From: Pleurodeles waltl
Taxonomy: Eukaryota > Chordata > Amphibia > Caudata > Salamandridae
DNA: 64,000 nucleotides
Direction of reading: 5' to 3'
NCBI RefSeq assembly: GCF_031143425.1
Contig: NC_090444.1
Span: 1,346,708,323 to 1,346,772,322 of the forward strand
Position 1 is the stretch's first letter. Every line of letters begins with the position of its first letter. The notes under the pieces were generated by a model. It saw only the letters and a program-made list of their open reading frames with translations. It was not told where the DNA came from and searched no databases. Positions 22,060-32,899 of the stretch are shown piece by piece. Both the position numbers and the translations under genes were made by a program.

Positions 22060-23450
22060 CATAAGGTGTATTCATATCTCAGACGACAACACATCCACAT
22101 AGCGTGTATTCAAGAGTTGCATCTTATGTAAGAGAAAAGGACAAAAGTACCCAAGCAATGGAGCGAGCAGCTATTTAGGGCTGGGTATTGGGCAAATGCA
22201 TATGGGGTTCTGATTTGGATAGCCCTCAGAGTGCCCTTTGTACAACGTAGGGTGGTAGGAGACACAGAAGGTTAGTATGTGATGTTAGAAGGTGTGCTGG
22301 ATGGCCGACCTCTGACAGGTGTAGCGGTATATGCCCCAAATGCGCTTCAGGGAGAGCTTTTTAGACACCCTGTCCCCAGTCATGCTCAAGGATCCACAAG
22401 CACAAGAGATCTGGGAGAAGGGTTGATTTGTACTGCCTAATTTGTATGGGGCTGATTGTTTGATGCCTCCCCTCCCAGGGACATAGGGCATTCCAGTGAC
22501 CCAGCACTTTCTGCAGTGGACTGCAGTGGTACAACTTCATGATGTGTGACAGTTGAGACACCCGGAGGAAGCAGAGTTGTATTACTATACCATAGGCCAT
22601 CAGATGCATACCAGGCTAGACTGCATTTTTGAGAATACTGAGTTCTAGCCAATGGTTGTCAGTTTGGAATATTAGGGCAGACATTGTCTGATCACAGCCC
22701 CCTCCGCGTCACCTGATGGGGGGAAGCTTGTGGCCAGATACCCACATGGAGATTGTGACTGGAGGCCCTCCTGGATACACTCTTCTGAGAGACCATCAGC
22801 TCACAGATGATGCAATATTTTGAGTAAAATGTGGGGTTAATAGGAAACAGGGAGAATGAATGGGACAACTATGAGGGGGAACTGCAATAGAACCGCATGG
22901 GGGTCAAACATATCTACTTTGTAGCCTTTTGACATTGGAAGGGCAGTTGCGGTGGCTGAGAGAAAGGCGGTGACTGAGGTGTAGGCCTGAGCTTGCCTTA
23001 GAGCACTACAGAAAAGTCATGGGGACATTTAGCTACATCACACCACATCACACACATCAACCACACAACCTACCTAACAAGGCAACTTGCTGATGGCTAC
23101 AAGCTGGAGTGTACATAAAAGCATACAGCAGCCCCATGGCATGTCAATGTTAGCAACCCCCAGAACCATGGCAATGTGAGATGTCAGCAGGTGCACTGTG
23201 AATACATAAGCAGAAATCAATTCAGTATTTGCAGATTTTATGGGGGCTGCTGTATGCTTTTATGCCCCTGGGCCAGGCCTGGACCAGATCAGAGCCAATT
23301 TGTGGTCGACCGACCTCCCCTGACTGAATCTGCTACAAATGCTTGAATTACAGGAACCTCTGCAGTTGGAACACGTGAGAGCAGCGATCTGACAAATGGA
23401 CTGTAAGAAAGTGCCAGGTATCGATGGGTTCCCTTTAGCTGGGTCCAAAC
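22060..23450 (+). pseudogene. L1 ORF2 remnant: endonuclease and RT start
   Basis: The endonuclease is recognisable from CIQELHL at 22104 (usual form IQETHL), followed by a Trp-containing loop, GVLIWIALRVPF, a GDTEG turn, VLDGRPLTGVAVYAPNA near 22300-22345 and further fragments. These are the APE-like target-nicking domain. RT onset is seen as QMDCKKVPGIDGFPL at ~23394-23440, equivalent to the conserved K-x-PGxDGFP motif. Stops and frame changes interrupt it repeatedly, and nothing after the PGxDG motif is present. Confidence 0.65.
23114..23264. repeat. Perfect 22-bp inverted repeat
   Basis: 23114-23135 is the exact reverse complement of 23243-23264, with 107 bp between. It sits inside the decayed L1 ORF2 and could form a cruciform or hairpin RNA. 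Confidence 0.9.
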
Positions 23451-24104
23451 TGACGTGGTATGGTGTGCAAAGTAACCAAGGATTGGGATGCAGTCCGAGT
23501 GATTACCATTGGCTGAGATTAATTCAAGCATAACTTCCATCACTGTTTTGTATACTTAAAAGAAAGTAGAGTGTTTAAGATATTAATTAAAATAAATAGG
23601 AAGAGCTCGAATGAACCAATTCAGGTACATCATATGAGATAAAAAAAACAAGAAAATTCTTATAAACTTTCAAAGCTTCACTGTATAGGAAAATATTTAA
23701 TTAGACTTGTTAAAAATATATTCAACATTTAGGGTTATATTTATCAACATGTTGTTCCAGTGAAGCAAACCGATGCAAGGTGTTATTTTGGCATTTACTT
23801 TCCAAGGCAAAACATGTTGTTTGCTGGAAATTAGCCTCACAGTAACAAAAAGTATTGCTTTGAAGAAAAGTATTATCAATCCAGGTATACTCAAGGAATT
23901 TTTAGCCATATGGAAGACCAATTGTATTATTTTATGTTATCGTCCGGCACATCGGTCTTTCCAGTGAGAATAAGGTTAACTCAACCGCAGAAAAAACAAC
24001 TACATGTTATTTTCTGCTTAACATTGTTATGATTTCAGTATGCACATTTCCTATGTTGGTTCTTACGTTCAAAAACTAAAATTGGTTTGTATATTCAAGA
24101 AATT
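23451..24104. other. Unassigned sequence
   Basis: AT-rich with no recognised feature. A GGGTTATATTTATC string at ~23731 resembles MITE ends but has no partner. Confidence 0.35.
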
Positions 24105-24300
24105 GGGTTATTAGTTGAGAGGGGTGGAAACCCCTCTCAAGTAACAACCACAGTCCTTGTCAGGGTGAACCACAAAACGTCAATAAAATCCTATGCTTAA
24201 CCATCTGGTAGTTTTATACAAAAGCAGTCAGGCTTAATTTAGAGGCACTGTGCAGAGTGTTTATGCAGCATACAAACATTGTTGTGAAGACCTCTAGGAA
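24105..24300 (+). repeat. Repeat fragment with a short perfect hairpin
   Basis: GAGAGGGGTGG and its near-complement AAACCCCTCTC form a hairpin at 24117-24138. The following stretch to 24300 looks like the edge of the family at 25.2 kb. Evidence is limited to local similarity. Confidence 0.3.
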
Positions 24301-25229
24301 CCTTAGTTATTCACCCCTGTTCTAGCTTTATTTTACAATTAATATTTTATTCATTTTGTTAAGGCTGCTTTTAGCAATGGTTTTTACATATTTTTATCAG
24401 CTTGCTGTTTTTTCTAGGGGAACGAAGAACAAGCTGCTTGTTTAGTTAGCCTTTGCACAACCTTTAATCAGTACTTTCTGTCCAAGGCTAAAGAACACTG
24501 TACACGATAATCTAGTTGTGTTGCCCATTCAGGAGGCAGCTTCTAACACCTAGACACAGCATTGCATCGGAACTGTACTTCCAATACAGTATAGTTTATT
24601 ATTTAAACATTGCACAGACCCATAGGGGCAGAGGACATTCCAGCCATGACCATTATGAGACTCATTATGTGCAACATGCAGCTCAGCTAGTGTTGAGCTA
24701 CGAGCGTCTTGAGAGGATTGCCATCTACATCACTGACTAACTCCTGACATTGTTCTCAGATATGGGGTTGAGGTTAATCTCTTAGATCGGGCAAGGCAGA
24801 AGGGTACACCCACTGTGCTCTCAGCGTAGATGTAGGTTTAGGTAGGAGCCTCTAGAACATCTAGAACTACATACCCCATGGTTGGATTATCTATCCTTTT
24901 CACCATATTTGTAATGATGATTACTTTGCTTGGTTTCATCTGCCTGATTATCACAGCTCACTCTTTATATGCAAGATTGTTTCAATGAATGCATTGAAAA
25001 CTTATCTTACATCTTTTGTGTCTCACCTTGACCTGCATGAGTAATAACACAAAAGGGGTAAGAGCTGTTGCCCTTACTTCCCTGAGGATATGCAGTGTCA
25101 TGTTCAGGTTGCTATAATCACCTTTCACACTGGTATGTGCAGGGGTGCAGGTGAGGCACTATGACCATTCAAGTAGTGAGGCCAACAGTCACTCATGGTG
25201 TGGATAGACTAAGTCTCCCACACTCTGCC
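24301..25229. other. Unassigned sequence
   Basis: No recognisable gene or repeat boundary. The frame at 24516-24740 has no domain. Confidence 0.35.
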
Positions 25230-25572
25230 GTTCTGCCATCCTAAACATGCAGTCCTACTAGTAGGAACTGCATAACAGTATTAAAGTGAAAACACAACAC
25301 AAGAATAGTTTCAAACAATTTTACAAAAATGGAGTACGTTTTAATAAATAAAATGATATCAGAATGAGAAAAAATCCAGTCAGTGTAAATGGATATAATA
25401 AACTTTAAAGTGTTTAGTGAAAATAGCGTCAATAAGCAGAAAGAACCAGTTGGTCACACTGGACCAGGACAAAGTCACAGGCTCAGGCTGACCATGATGG
25501 AACACAGGCCAGGCACAGGACAGAGCTGTGTCCGCTGGAAGTCAAACCCTATATCCTAGGTTAAAGGTTTGC

Positions 25573-25880
25573 AAGGCAATGCCTTGCAAGGCTTTGCATT
25601 GCTCTGTGTTGGTTCCAATTAAGCTTTCAGCTGTGCGGCAAGACTTTGGGGGGCTTTGTGTCATTCTGCGTTAGTTCCAATGAAGCTCTCAGCTGGGCGG
25701 AAAGGTTTTGCGGGGCTTCACATCATTCATCAGTGATTCCAATGAAGCCTTCAGCTGTGTGGAGAAGCTTTGTGAGCCTGCATTGCTCAGCATCAGTTCC
25801 GATGGAGCTTTCAGTTGTGTGGAGAGGCTTTGCAGGGCTTCGTGTTGCTTTGTGCTGGATTTGATGGAACTTTCAGGTAG
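25573..25880 (+). repeat. 62-bp minisatellite, about five units
   Basis: The anchor TTCCAATGAAGCTTTCAGCT recurs with variants at 25613, 25675, 25737, 25797 and 25859, giving periods of 62, 62, 60 and 62 bp. Units differ by ~15-20%. Repetitive peptides in the frames here simply mirror the array. Confidence 0.88.
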
Positions 25881-26688
25881 GCAAGGAGGAGTTCTCTTTG
25901 CTGCCAGCAGAGTCCAGAACCTGCAAGCAGCAGGGCAGTCCTCTGGCAGTAGGGCAGTTCTTCTTCTGTAACTTCCAAAGGTCCAGGAGGTTCCTTATGA
26001 GTAGTTATGGCAGTGCAATATTCATACATGGTACCATCCCTTGTGTGTGGGGTCTCCCTGTCCTACCCCCACTTCTGGTTATGGAAAGTTCTTCCTTTTT
26101 TCCTGTCAAGGCTCAAGACTGTCTAGAGGTGACAAAAGGCAGGAAGGTCTGCTGTCAGATTCCTTTGTGGGTGCAGGAGGTAAAGTCCTTTGAACTATAA
26201 GTGAGGCTGTCTACAGCTTCTCCGCCAGCCCTCCTGCCAGGATGGTCCATTCTGTCCACAACTAAACCTCCTTTGTATTACTATCTGAGAGTGATACACA
26301 AACCCTGAGAGACATTCAGAGTTATGTGACCCAGGACACTGACAGTAGGCACAAATGGTTGAGACAAGAAAATGCCAACTTTCTAAAAGTGCCATTTTCA
26401 GAATTGTAAATTAGCATCTGACTTTACCATTAAAGAGTATTTTGAATTGCAGTTCATGTGAGTTTAAACAAAATATCTCCATCTGCTCTAAAGCTACAGT
26501 TACCACTCATTAAATGTAATAAGGTAACCAAGTGTTAGTCAATGGTAGAGGAAGGTGTTACAACATTGAAAAACAACTTTAGGATTTTTTTGCTGCCAGG
26601 ACATGTAAAACTTAAGTACATGTGTCCTACTTTTTATGTGCCATGCCCCCTGCCCTATGAATCTTCAAGGGTAGCTTATAGGTATTAG

Positions 26689-26975
26689 AACATTGGAATT
26701 TTGGGAGCGCCATTGAAAACAATTGAGTGCTCCAGGCTTCTAATGGCCGGTAGAAGCCCAGAGCGCCAACATTCCAAGGTTTTTTTCACAGATATTGCTT
26801 TGAACAAAGGCCTCAGGGAACCCGTGGAGATTTCAATTCCCTCAGGCTCCGTAAGACCTTTGTTCTATTTCTTAGGACATTCTGCCCTCTGTCGCCATCG
26901 GCTCAGGCCATTAATGATGGAGCGGGCCTTTAATGACTGTTATAGCCCGCTACAGCTGGCTGTAATGCTATTTTA
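26689..26975. mobile_element. Inserted hairpin-rich MITE-like block
   Basis: Present in copy B but absent at the matching position of copy A. The interior has several palindromes: GCTTCTAATGGCCGGTAGAAGC (with central GGCC), GCCTCAGGGA/TCCCTCAGGC (26810-26850) and GGAGCGGGC/GCCCGCT (26918-26952). A shared AACA at both edges may be the target duplication. Ends are approximate. Confidence 0.5.
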
Positions 26976-27330
26976 ACAAAGAAGATTTAGGCCTAGCAAA
27001 AGATTTATTTTGCAAGGTTGAAATGGTAGTTTAAAACTTGACTACAGACTTCAGTAGCTTGTCAGATATATGTTTTAAAAGGCAATTTTACTGGGAGGCA
27101 CAATGAGTGCTGCCAGCCCAGTAGCAGCATTTCATTTACAGGCCCCAGATACATGTAGTACCATTTACTAGAGACTTACAAGTAAATTAAATGTGCCAAT
27201 TAGGTGTGGGACAATTTTACCAGATTTGACGGGGAGAGCACAAACACTTAAGCACTGGTTAGTGCACAGAGTTTTAAAGTCAACACAAACAAATTCCGGA
27301 AAACAGGAGGGTTGACGGCAAAAGGTTTGG

Positions 27331-27720
27331 GGAAATACCATGTCAAGGATGTCAGGTCGAATAGTATTGATAATGGTGAAAAATTCGAAAGACTAATGTA
27401 GCATTTGTCTCACTTCCTGTTGGACACTGACACTGAATATTAATTAACAAATGTAACCCTTCATACATCGAGTAAAAGAGTCAGGGGAGCCAAGACCTTA
27501 TGCTATGCGCTCTTACTAGTTCTGGGTAGCCCTACTTAGTTTCGACTTCCTTTGTCTGTTGCAAACTGTTGTGGCTCAAAAGTGAGGTAAAGCTGCTGAG
27601 AAAAACCTAATTGTGGCTTGAGTTTCCTATTCCCTATAGCTAATACATTAACGATGATGATTGTGAATACTTACACTTCTGCTAACTAATGCTGAATTAT
27701 GGGCAGAATGCACAAAATAT
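27331..27720. other. Unassigned sequence
   Basis: No feature recognised. Confidence 0.4.
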
Positions 27721-28266
27721 GGCCCAGATTTATGTAGGCCTAGCGCCATTCCAATGCCACATTAGTGTCATTTTTTTTTTTACGCTAATGTGGCTTTGGA
27801 AGGCCAAAAACACTGCACCGTATTTACAAGGTGGAGCAATGCCTGCATTGCGCCACTTGTGAACCTCCTGCGCCACATTATGCCTGTGCTAGGCATACTG
27901 TATGCAAGGCGGGTGTTCCAGTGCTGGGGGGGGGGCCATAAAATGGCACAACGAAATCTAAGAGATTTCTTGTGTCATTTTTATCGGTATTTTTTAAAGC
28001 CTGCTAAGAGCAGGCGTTAAAACGAGGCTCTCATTGTTTTCAGTGGGCCTCTGGGTGCTTTGCAGTATTAGCGTAAACTTTTTTGATGCTAATCCTGCAA
28101 AGCACCGGACTAACGTAAAAAATTATGACGCTAGTCCCCCTAACAACTGCCGTGGTCCGCCATATTTTAAATATGGCGCACACATGGTGGTGCTAGGGGG
28201 GGGCTAAGGGGTGCAAGAAAAGTGCTGGTGCACTACGTGCAGCACCACTTTTCATAAATCTGCCCC
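27721..28266. mobile_element. GGCCCAGATTTATG hairpin-chain MITE
   Basis: Termini GGCCCAGATTTATG and CATAAATCTGCCCC are flanked by TAT and TAC. Internal hairpins include TAGCGCCATTCCAATGCCACATTAGTGTC with a downstream inverse, CCTGCTAAGAGCAGG (28000-28014) and GTGGTGCTGCACGTAG-type pairs at the right. A 9-G run (27926-27934) and a 7-G run (28196-28202) are present. Confidence 0.75.
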
Positions 28267-28269
28267 TAC

Positions 28270-30639
28270 TTTTTTTGGAGGCATGTATATGATGATACCT
28301 TTCTTGACTCCTACATGATGTTTTTTAACATTACATAATTCTTTATTCCCCAAGAGCAAGGTTTTAATTTAGTGTGTCCGCCTAGTCTGTCAATATTTTA
28401 TTTGCACTTAAATTAGAAATCATTCATAGTTTTTTCTATAGGATAGCATACCTGGCGTTATCTACTCCGACAGGTCCTTTGGTTAATGTCACCCCGAGGT
28501 AAAGCTATATAATCTTGAATCGGCAGTTGTGCAAAGGTGTAAAAAATATATTTCAACAATCTACAGTCAGATCAGCCATTTGACCATAATGTTTTGTTTT
28601 AAGTAGAAAAAAGCTTTAATGTGCTATTGTGAACAAGCTAGCAGATATTTTCCAAAGTGGAAAGAGCTGATAGTACCTGTGCTCTGTCATGAGCACACAT
28701 TTAATTTACGCTGAGTATAAAGTCTCTTCTGTTTATGAGATATCTGTTGATTAAGAGCTCCAGTATCCTAGACGATCCAAGGTAAATAGTGTGCAAGTTC
28801 TTGTGTTACAGGTCCTTATGGTATGCAAATAAAGAGATAAGACCATTTTTCCTAAGGATTGACCTTTGATGTTTTAGCCCCATCTGCAACGTTTGCCTCT
28901 CAATAGGAATAAAACATTAGAGACAGTGACAGAGCCCTTTCAATACACTACGTCTGAATTGAGGGCTTGTTCTCCTGGACCACCAAGGCTGAAAAGCAAG
29001 GATTGGCTGTTATTAGGCTGATCATTGTGTCAACGGTACAAAGAATACCTTGTTGAGGAGTTACTTATAAGGGCTTTGGTAGTTTTACAGTCTGTAATCT
29101 TCTTTATACAAATTAAATAGGACATTAATGGAATAGCTTTCATTCACTGTTTTAAATTACCATTTTTTTTACAAAAATAGGTCGCTACCACACAGAAGAG
29201 TTCACATGACTTTACCAGATATTTGAGTTGCCTGTAACTAGAGACAGTGACGTTTTCCAATCTTACATTACTTGCAAAGATGCCATGCCACTACAAGCCG
29301 AATACTAAAGAAAGCCTGGCAACAGGCCACACACAGAGTGCTGGAGAGAGAAATCCTTGTGTACTGTTTGCACTCGCGTACTTGAGAACTGCAAGAAAAA
29401 TGCGCCGCTTGGTACCTATTACTGCATCAAATGAAGTATACTCAGAGAGCAACATGCACGGGCAAATGATAGCCATCCAAGCGCAAATTGTAATTGAAGA
29501 ATCGTAGCTTCTTTTAAATCGCGATAACACGTGTGTTACTATTACTCAGCATCTAGGATGTAAATGTATGAATAATTCTTAGCTTGCCGTAGCTTGTCCA
29601 GCGCACAGTTGCCAAGCGGAGCCGGCTTTAGGGCGGTGCGACCGGTTCAGCCGCACCTAGCGTGGACCTCGGAGGAGCGCTGTGTTTAGAAATAACTTAT
29701 GAGTTTAAAAGCGCCCACTGCAGAGTTCCTTGTGTGTCCGACAGCTTTCAGGCAACAATGTCAAAAAATATCAAGATAACTGGCGATTAATGTTCGTGCT
29801 GGAGAGAGATAGAGTTTTGTCTAGTGACAGTTTTGATTCATCATAAAGTAGGGCAGAGGTTTACAATGCCTGTTGCAAAGAACTGCTTTGCAGATCACAG
29901 AGCTGTATTTTATGTCCATAGCTCTGTGGGTTACTGATTTTGTCACCAAAATCCTTTTGTTATTTGCAGTTCATAAGTTAAACACTTAATATAGCCACCA
30001 CCACTGGAATTATGCAATTCTGTGGCTGCTGCGTTTTTCACATAATTATTGATTTGTAGCACTTGCCACATAATTCATCATCTGGTGAATAAACACCAGA
30101 TTTGAACAAAAAATAAATGTTTCTAGGTAAAAAAGATAAAAAAGTTACTGAAAACCAAGTGACTTGTGTTCATGCAATAGCAGGCGCCTGGTAGCTGTTA
30201 ACCACTGGTGTTTCATTTGGCCATTTCTGTATTTAGGAGTTAAACTGATACTAATGAGGTGAAATCTTTGACCAGACAGTAATACCTTGTGTAAAAATGA
30301 CTCACTAATGAATGAATACTGTAAAAAATGTGCTACATTATGCCACATAATTTGGTGCTCACTAGCCACATTAGTTCCAAGGGCCCAGAATATAGCACTG
30401 TAACCTATGAACTGCCATAAAAAAAGCTGCACGCAAACTGCAAAGCACAGGGTTGGAACCTCATGTTTTTCCCAGTCTTTCATTATATTTATGTTGCTAA
30501 AAAGAGTTTGTTTAGGTGAAATACATTCTTATTAGTAAAGCCAACCCCAACCACTGTGGTAAATTTTAAATCCAGAGTTTGTGCTATTCTAAACCAAACC
30601 GTCTTGAAATATACTGCCTACTACTATGGATGACTTCTT
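28270..30639. other. Unassigned sequence with a small CpG-rich patch
   Basis: Mostly AT-rich DNA. A CpG-rich patch at 29590-29690 contains GAGCCGGCTTTAGGGCG, which resembles a hAT terminus, but no partner end or duplication was found. The opposing frames at 29247-29530 have no recognised domain. Confidence 0.35.
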
Positions 30640-30780
30640 ACGCCTTGTAACCCTCATTGTTTTATGTAACATTTTCTATAGACTGATTTACACACATATG
30701 ATTCATTGTCTCTGTATAATGTGATGTAAAGTGCTCAGACACACAACACTGTTATGAATTGCGCTACAAAACAAATGAAA
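30640..30780 (+). repeat. L2-type LINE/SINE 3' tail
   Basis: Contains GATGTAAAGTGCTCAGACA and TGAATTGCGCTACAAAAC, close to the widespread L2/SINE tail of the form TGTAAAGCGC...GCGCTATAAA. Such tails are recognised by the LINE reverse transcriptase. Left boundary approximate. Confidence 0.55.
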
Positions 30781-30982
30781 TGCATGTGAGAGAGTGGCTG
30801 TGGAGAGATGAGGGGCACTGTTGGAGGGTCGCAGTGAGGGAATCCATGGAGGAGGAGGTCAGTGGGGTGGGGCGCCAAGAAAGACTGTTGTACCAATGCA
30901 AGATTGATAAACAGACAGTGAGGAGCATTCATTGTTTACCAGGCTATTGTTTTATCAGATTGTGGTATAGTTATGAAACAGA
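30781..30982. other. Unassigned spacer
   Basis: Short, G-rich at 30790-30880, with no feature recognised. Confidence 0.4.
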
Positions 30983-31476
30983 GGGGCTCATTTACAAGCC
31001 CCTTGCACTGCTGTAGTGTCAATTTTTCTGATACTACGGCAGCACAGAACAGTTCCTCACCCCATGCCATGTATACAAACTGGCACAAAGGTACCATTGT
31101 GCCATTTTGTAAACCCTTGCGCCACATTATACCTTCGCCAGGTATAATGTATGCAAGGGAGGCTTCCCCGCAAGGAGACCATTAGGAATGGCGCAGTGAA
31201 TCTACAGGATTTCACAGCGTCTTTCTAGCACCATTTTTTAACACCTGCTCAGGGCAGGCGTTAAAGTGACGCTGTGCTTTGTTCTATGGCCCTTCCGGCG
31301 CTTTGCTGGACTAGCATAATTTTTTTTGACACTAGTCCAGCAAAGCGCCACAACTGCATCAGAAATTTGTGGTATTAGAAGTACAGTGCTACCGTGGTGT
31401 TGTTAGGGGAGCGCCAGGTGGCACAAGCAAACTGGCACATAATGAGCAATGTGCCAGTTTGTAGTAAAGGAGGCCC
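30983..31476. mobile_element. GGGGCTCATTTAC hairpin MITE with AGA target duplication
   Basis: Termini GGGGCTCATTTACAAG and TTTGTAGTAAAGGAGGCCC are flanked by AGA at 30980-30982 and 31477-31479. Hairpins inside include CACTGCTGTAGTGTC/GATACTACGGCAGCAC (31006-31046), ACACCTGCTC/AGGGCAGGCGT (31240-31261) and TTTGCTGGACTAG/CTAGTCCAGCAAA (31301-31344). Confidence 0.78.
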
Positions 31477-31539
31477 AGAGTGTATACATATGAAGAAGTT
31501 TAGAAAAAAGTACACACTGAATTTGACACTGTTCGCATG

Positions 31540-31720
31540 GCATGATGGACATGGTGGCTAAGTAACAGAAATGCTAAATTTAGAAATGGAGAACTGGGTT
31601 TGAAGCCCTACCTCGACTCAACATCCTGCTGTCCTGGGCAAATCAAATCTAATGCCCCCGGACTAAATTCGTGCCATGTATAACTGAAAATAACATGTAT
31701 TGTTTTTTTCCTGTTATATT
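31540..31720 (+). repeat. tRNA-derived SINE
   Basis: An A-box-like TGGCTAAGTAAC (31555-31566) and a B-box-like GGTTTGAAGCC (31597-31607) have tRNA-like spacing and form an internal RNA polymerase III promoter. They are followed by TCCTGGGCAAATCAAATCTAAT, resembling the conserved body of vertebrate tRNA-SINEs. The usual C of the B box is T, suggesting decay. Confidence 0.6.
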
Positions 31721-32100
31721 TTGTATTGTTAGTGGTTCCATTGTACAGTTGATAGTCCAAAGTCACAGAAACCATGTTAAAAAGGGCTGGGAGGATTTAA
31801 GACTCCAGCAGTTCACCGCTGGTTTTGCTTCATCAAGGATACAATGATTCACTACTAATAAGCACCCAGCACTGTTCACATTTTCATACACGTGCACTAA
31901 TAATGATGATAATGTTTTGTTGGATTCTTTCTGGAATTCAAGCAGGCCGATCGTGGACGTCATGTGAATTGTGTTTGACCTAATATACAACAAGCATTGC
32001 CAAAGTCAATAGGCCTAATTTGTGAAACAGAGCACAGACCTATTGGCTTTTCTAATGCTTTCAAGGAATGTGTTTTTTATTTCAACAAAACCTATTCCCA
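31721..32100. other. Unassigned sequence
   Basis: No feature recognised. Confidence 0.4.
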
Positions 32101-32420
32101 GATGGTCACCGTGTCTGCACATGTGCAGTTGCCACTATGGAATGAGTTTTGCTTTTCAAACAAATCATTACAAAATGGCCACCCTGAACTAACATGCACA
32201 GTAACCATGTCAAAAGAAGTTGTATTAAAAACAAAACACTTGACACAAGTATAGGAATGCAAAAGCACACGTGCATGCACACACACAGTGCCCATATTGG
32301 AACGCTTTTTGTTCTAATGTTAAGAAAACCCATTCTGTGTGCACATGCATGCACAGTGGCCATCTAGGAATGGGTTTTGATAACATTAAAATAAAATCCC
32401 TCCAAACACTCCTGCAGTGC
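32101..32420 (+). repeat. Degenerate ~65-bp tandem repeat with CATGCAC motifs
   Basis: Blocks of the form GCATGCACA...CAGTGsCCAT...GGAAtGsGTTTT recur at ~32117, 32270 and 32345. The last two are ~65 bp apart. Overlapping frames on both strands reflect the repetition. Confidence 0.45.
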
Positions 32421-32884
32421 ATGTGTCCATATGTGCTCTTGGACACACATGCATGGACCGCCCTCTTTGGATTGCTGCAAAACCTTTCAAAGAGGACCAC
32501 CCGCTGATACCGGTGAAAGGAGCCAGAGTGTGAGGGCTCAAGTGGGAACTGGTGGACATTGTTTGCATAAAAAAAGGGGAGGAGGAGGAGGACGGAGCTA
32601 GGTGGCAAAGGTGAGAGAAAGAAAATAGTCCCTCATATACTATAGTGCATAACATCAGTGGTGGAAGAATACATCATGAAAATCGAATCCACTGTCACAC
32701 TGATATTGTCATTGGAGGTGTGACATACAAGAATACAGAGAAAAATCACTGATTCAGGAGCATCGAACTGAGGTAGACAAGAAAGCCATCAAATTATAGG
32801 TAAGAGGTGCACCCAAAGCCCACTCTAAGTCTATATTGAATACAATAAGTTTCTACGTGAACAGTCAGCTAAAGTTGTTTGTAT
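32421..32884. other. Unassigned sequence
   Basis: A purine-rich GGGGAGGAGGAGGAGG run occurs at ~32576. No gene recognised. Confidence 0.35.
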
Positions 32885-32899
32885 GTAAGACCTAAAAAA

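Larger units (their letters stand above)
20801..23450 (+). mobile_element. Decayed L1-type LINE, truncated at the 3' side
   Basis: Contains in order an ORF1 remnant with coiled coil, an ORF2 endonuclease remnant and the beginning of the reverse transcriptase, all on the plus strand. The element stops soon after 23440, before the catalytic RT motifs. Many stops and frameshifts show it is old. Confidence 0.75.
25230..27330 (+). repeat. Dispersed repeat, copy B, with minisatellite and inserted MITE
   Basis: The right half (26225-26690 and 26976-27315) aligns with copy A at 1965-2845 in the same orientation. The left half includes the minisatellite at 25573-25880. A ~285-bp block absent from copy A interrupts it at 26689-26975. 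Non-coding; class unknown. Confidence 0.6.

Noticed and set aside
25573..25880. CRISPR-like array
   Set aside because: Contiguous 62-bp units with no spacers between identical repeats, in a vertebrate-type genome: a minisatellite.
29590..29690. CpG-rich patch as a CpG-island promoter
   Set aside because: Only ~100 bp long, and it resembles a hAT terminus (GCCGGCTTTAGGG) more than a promoter. No adjacent exon.
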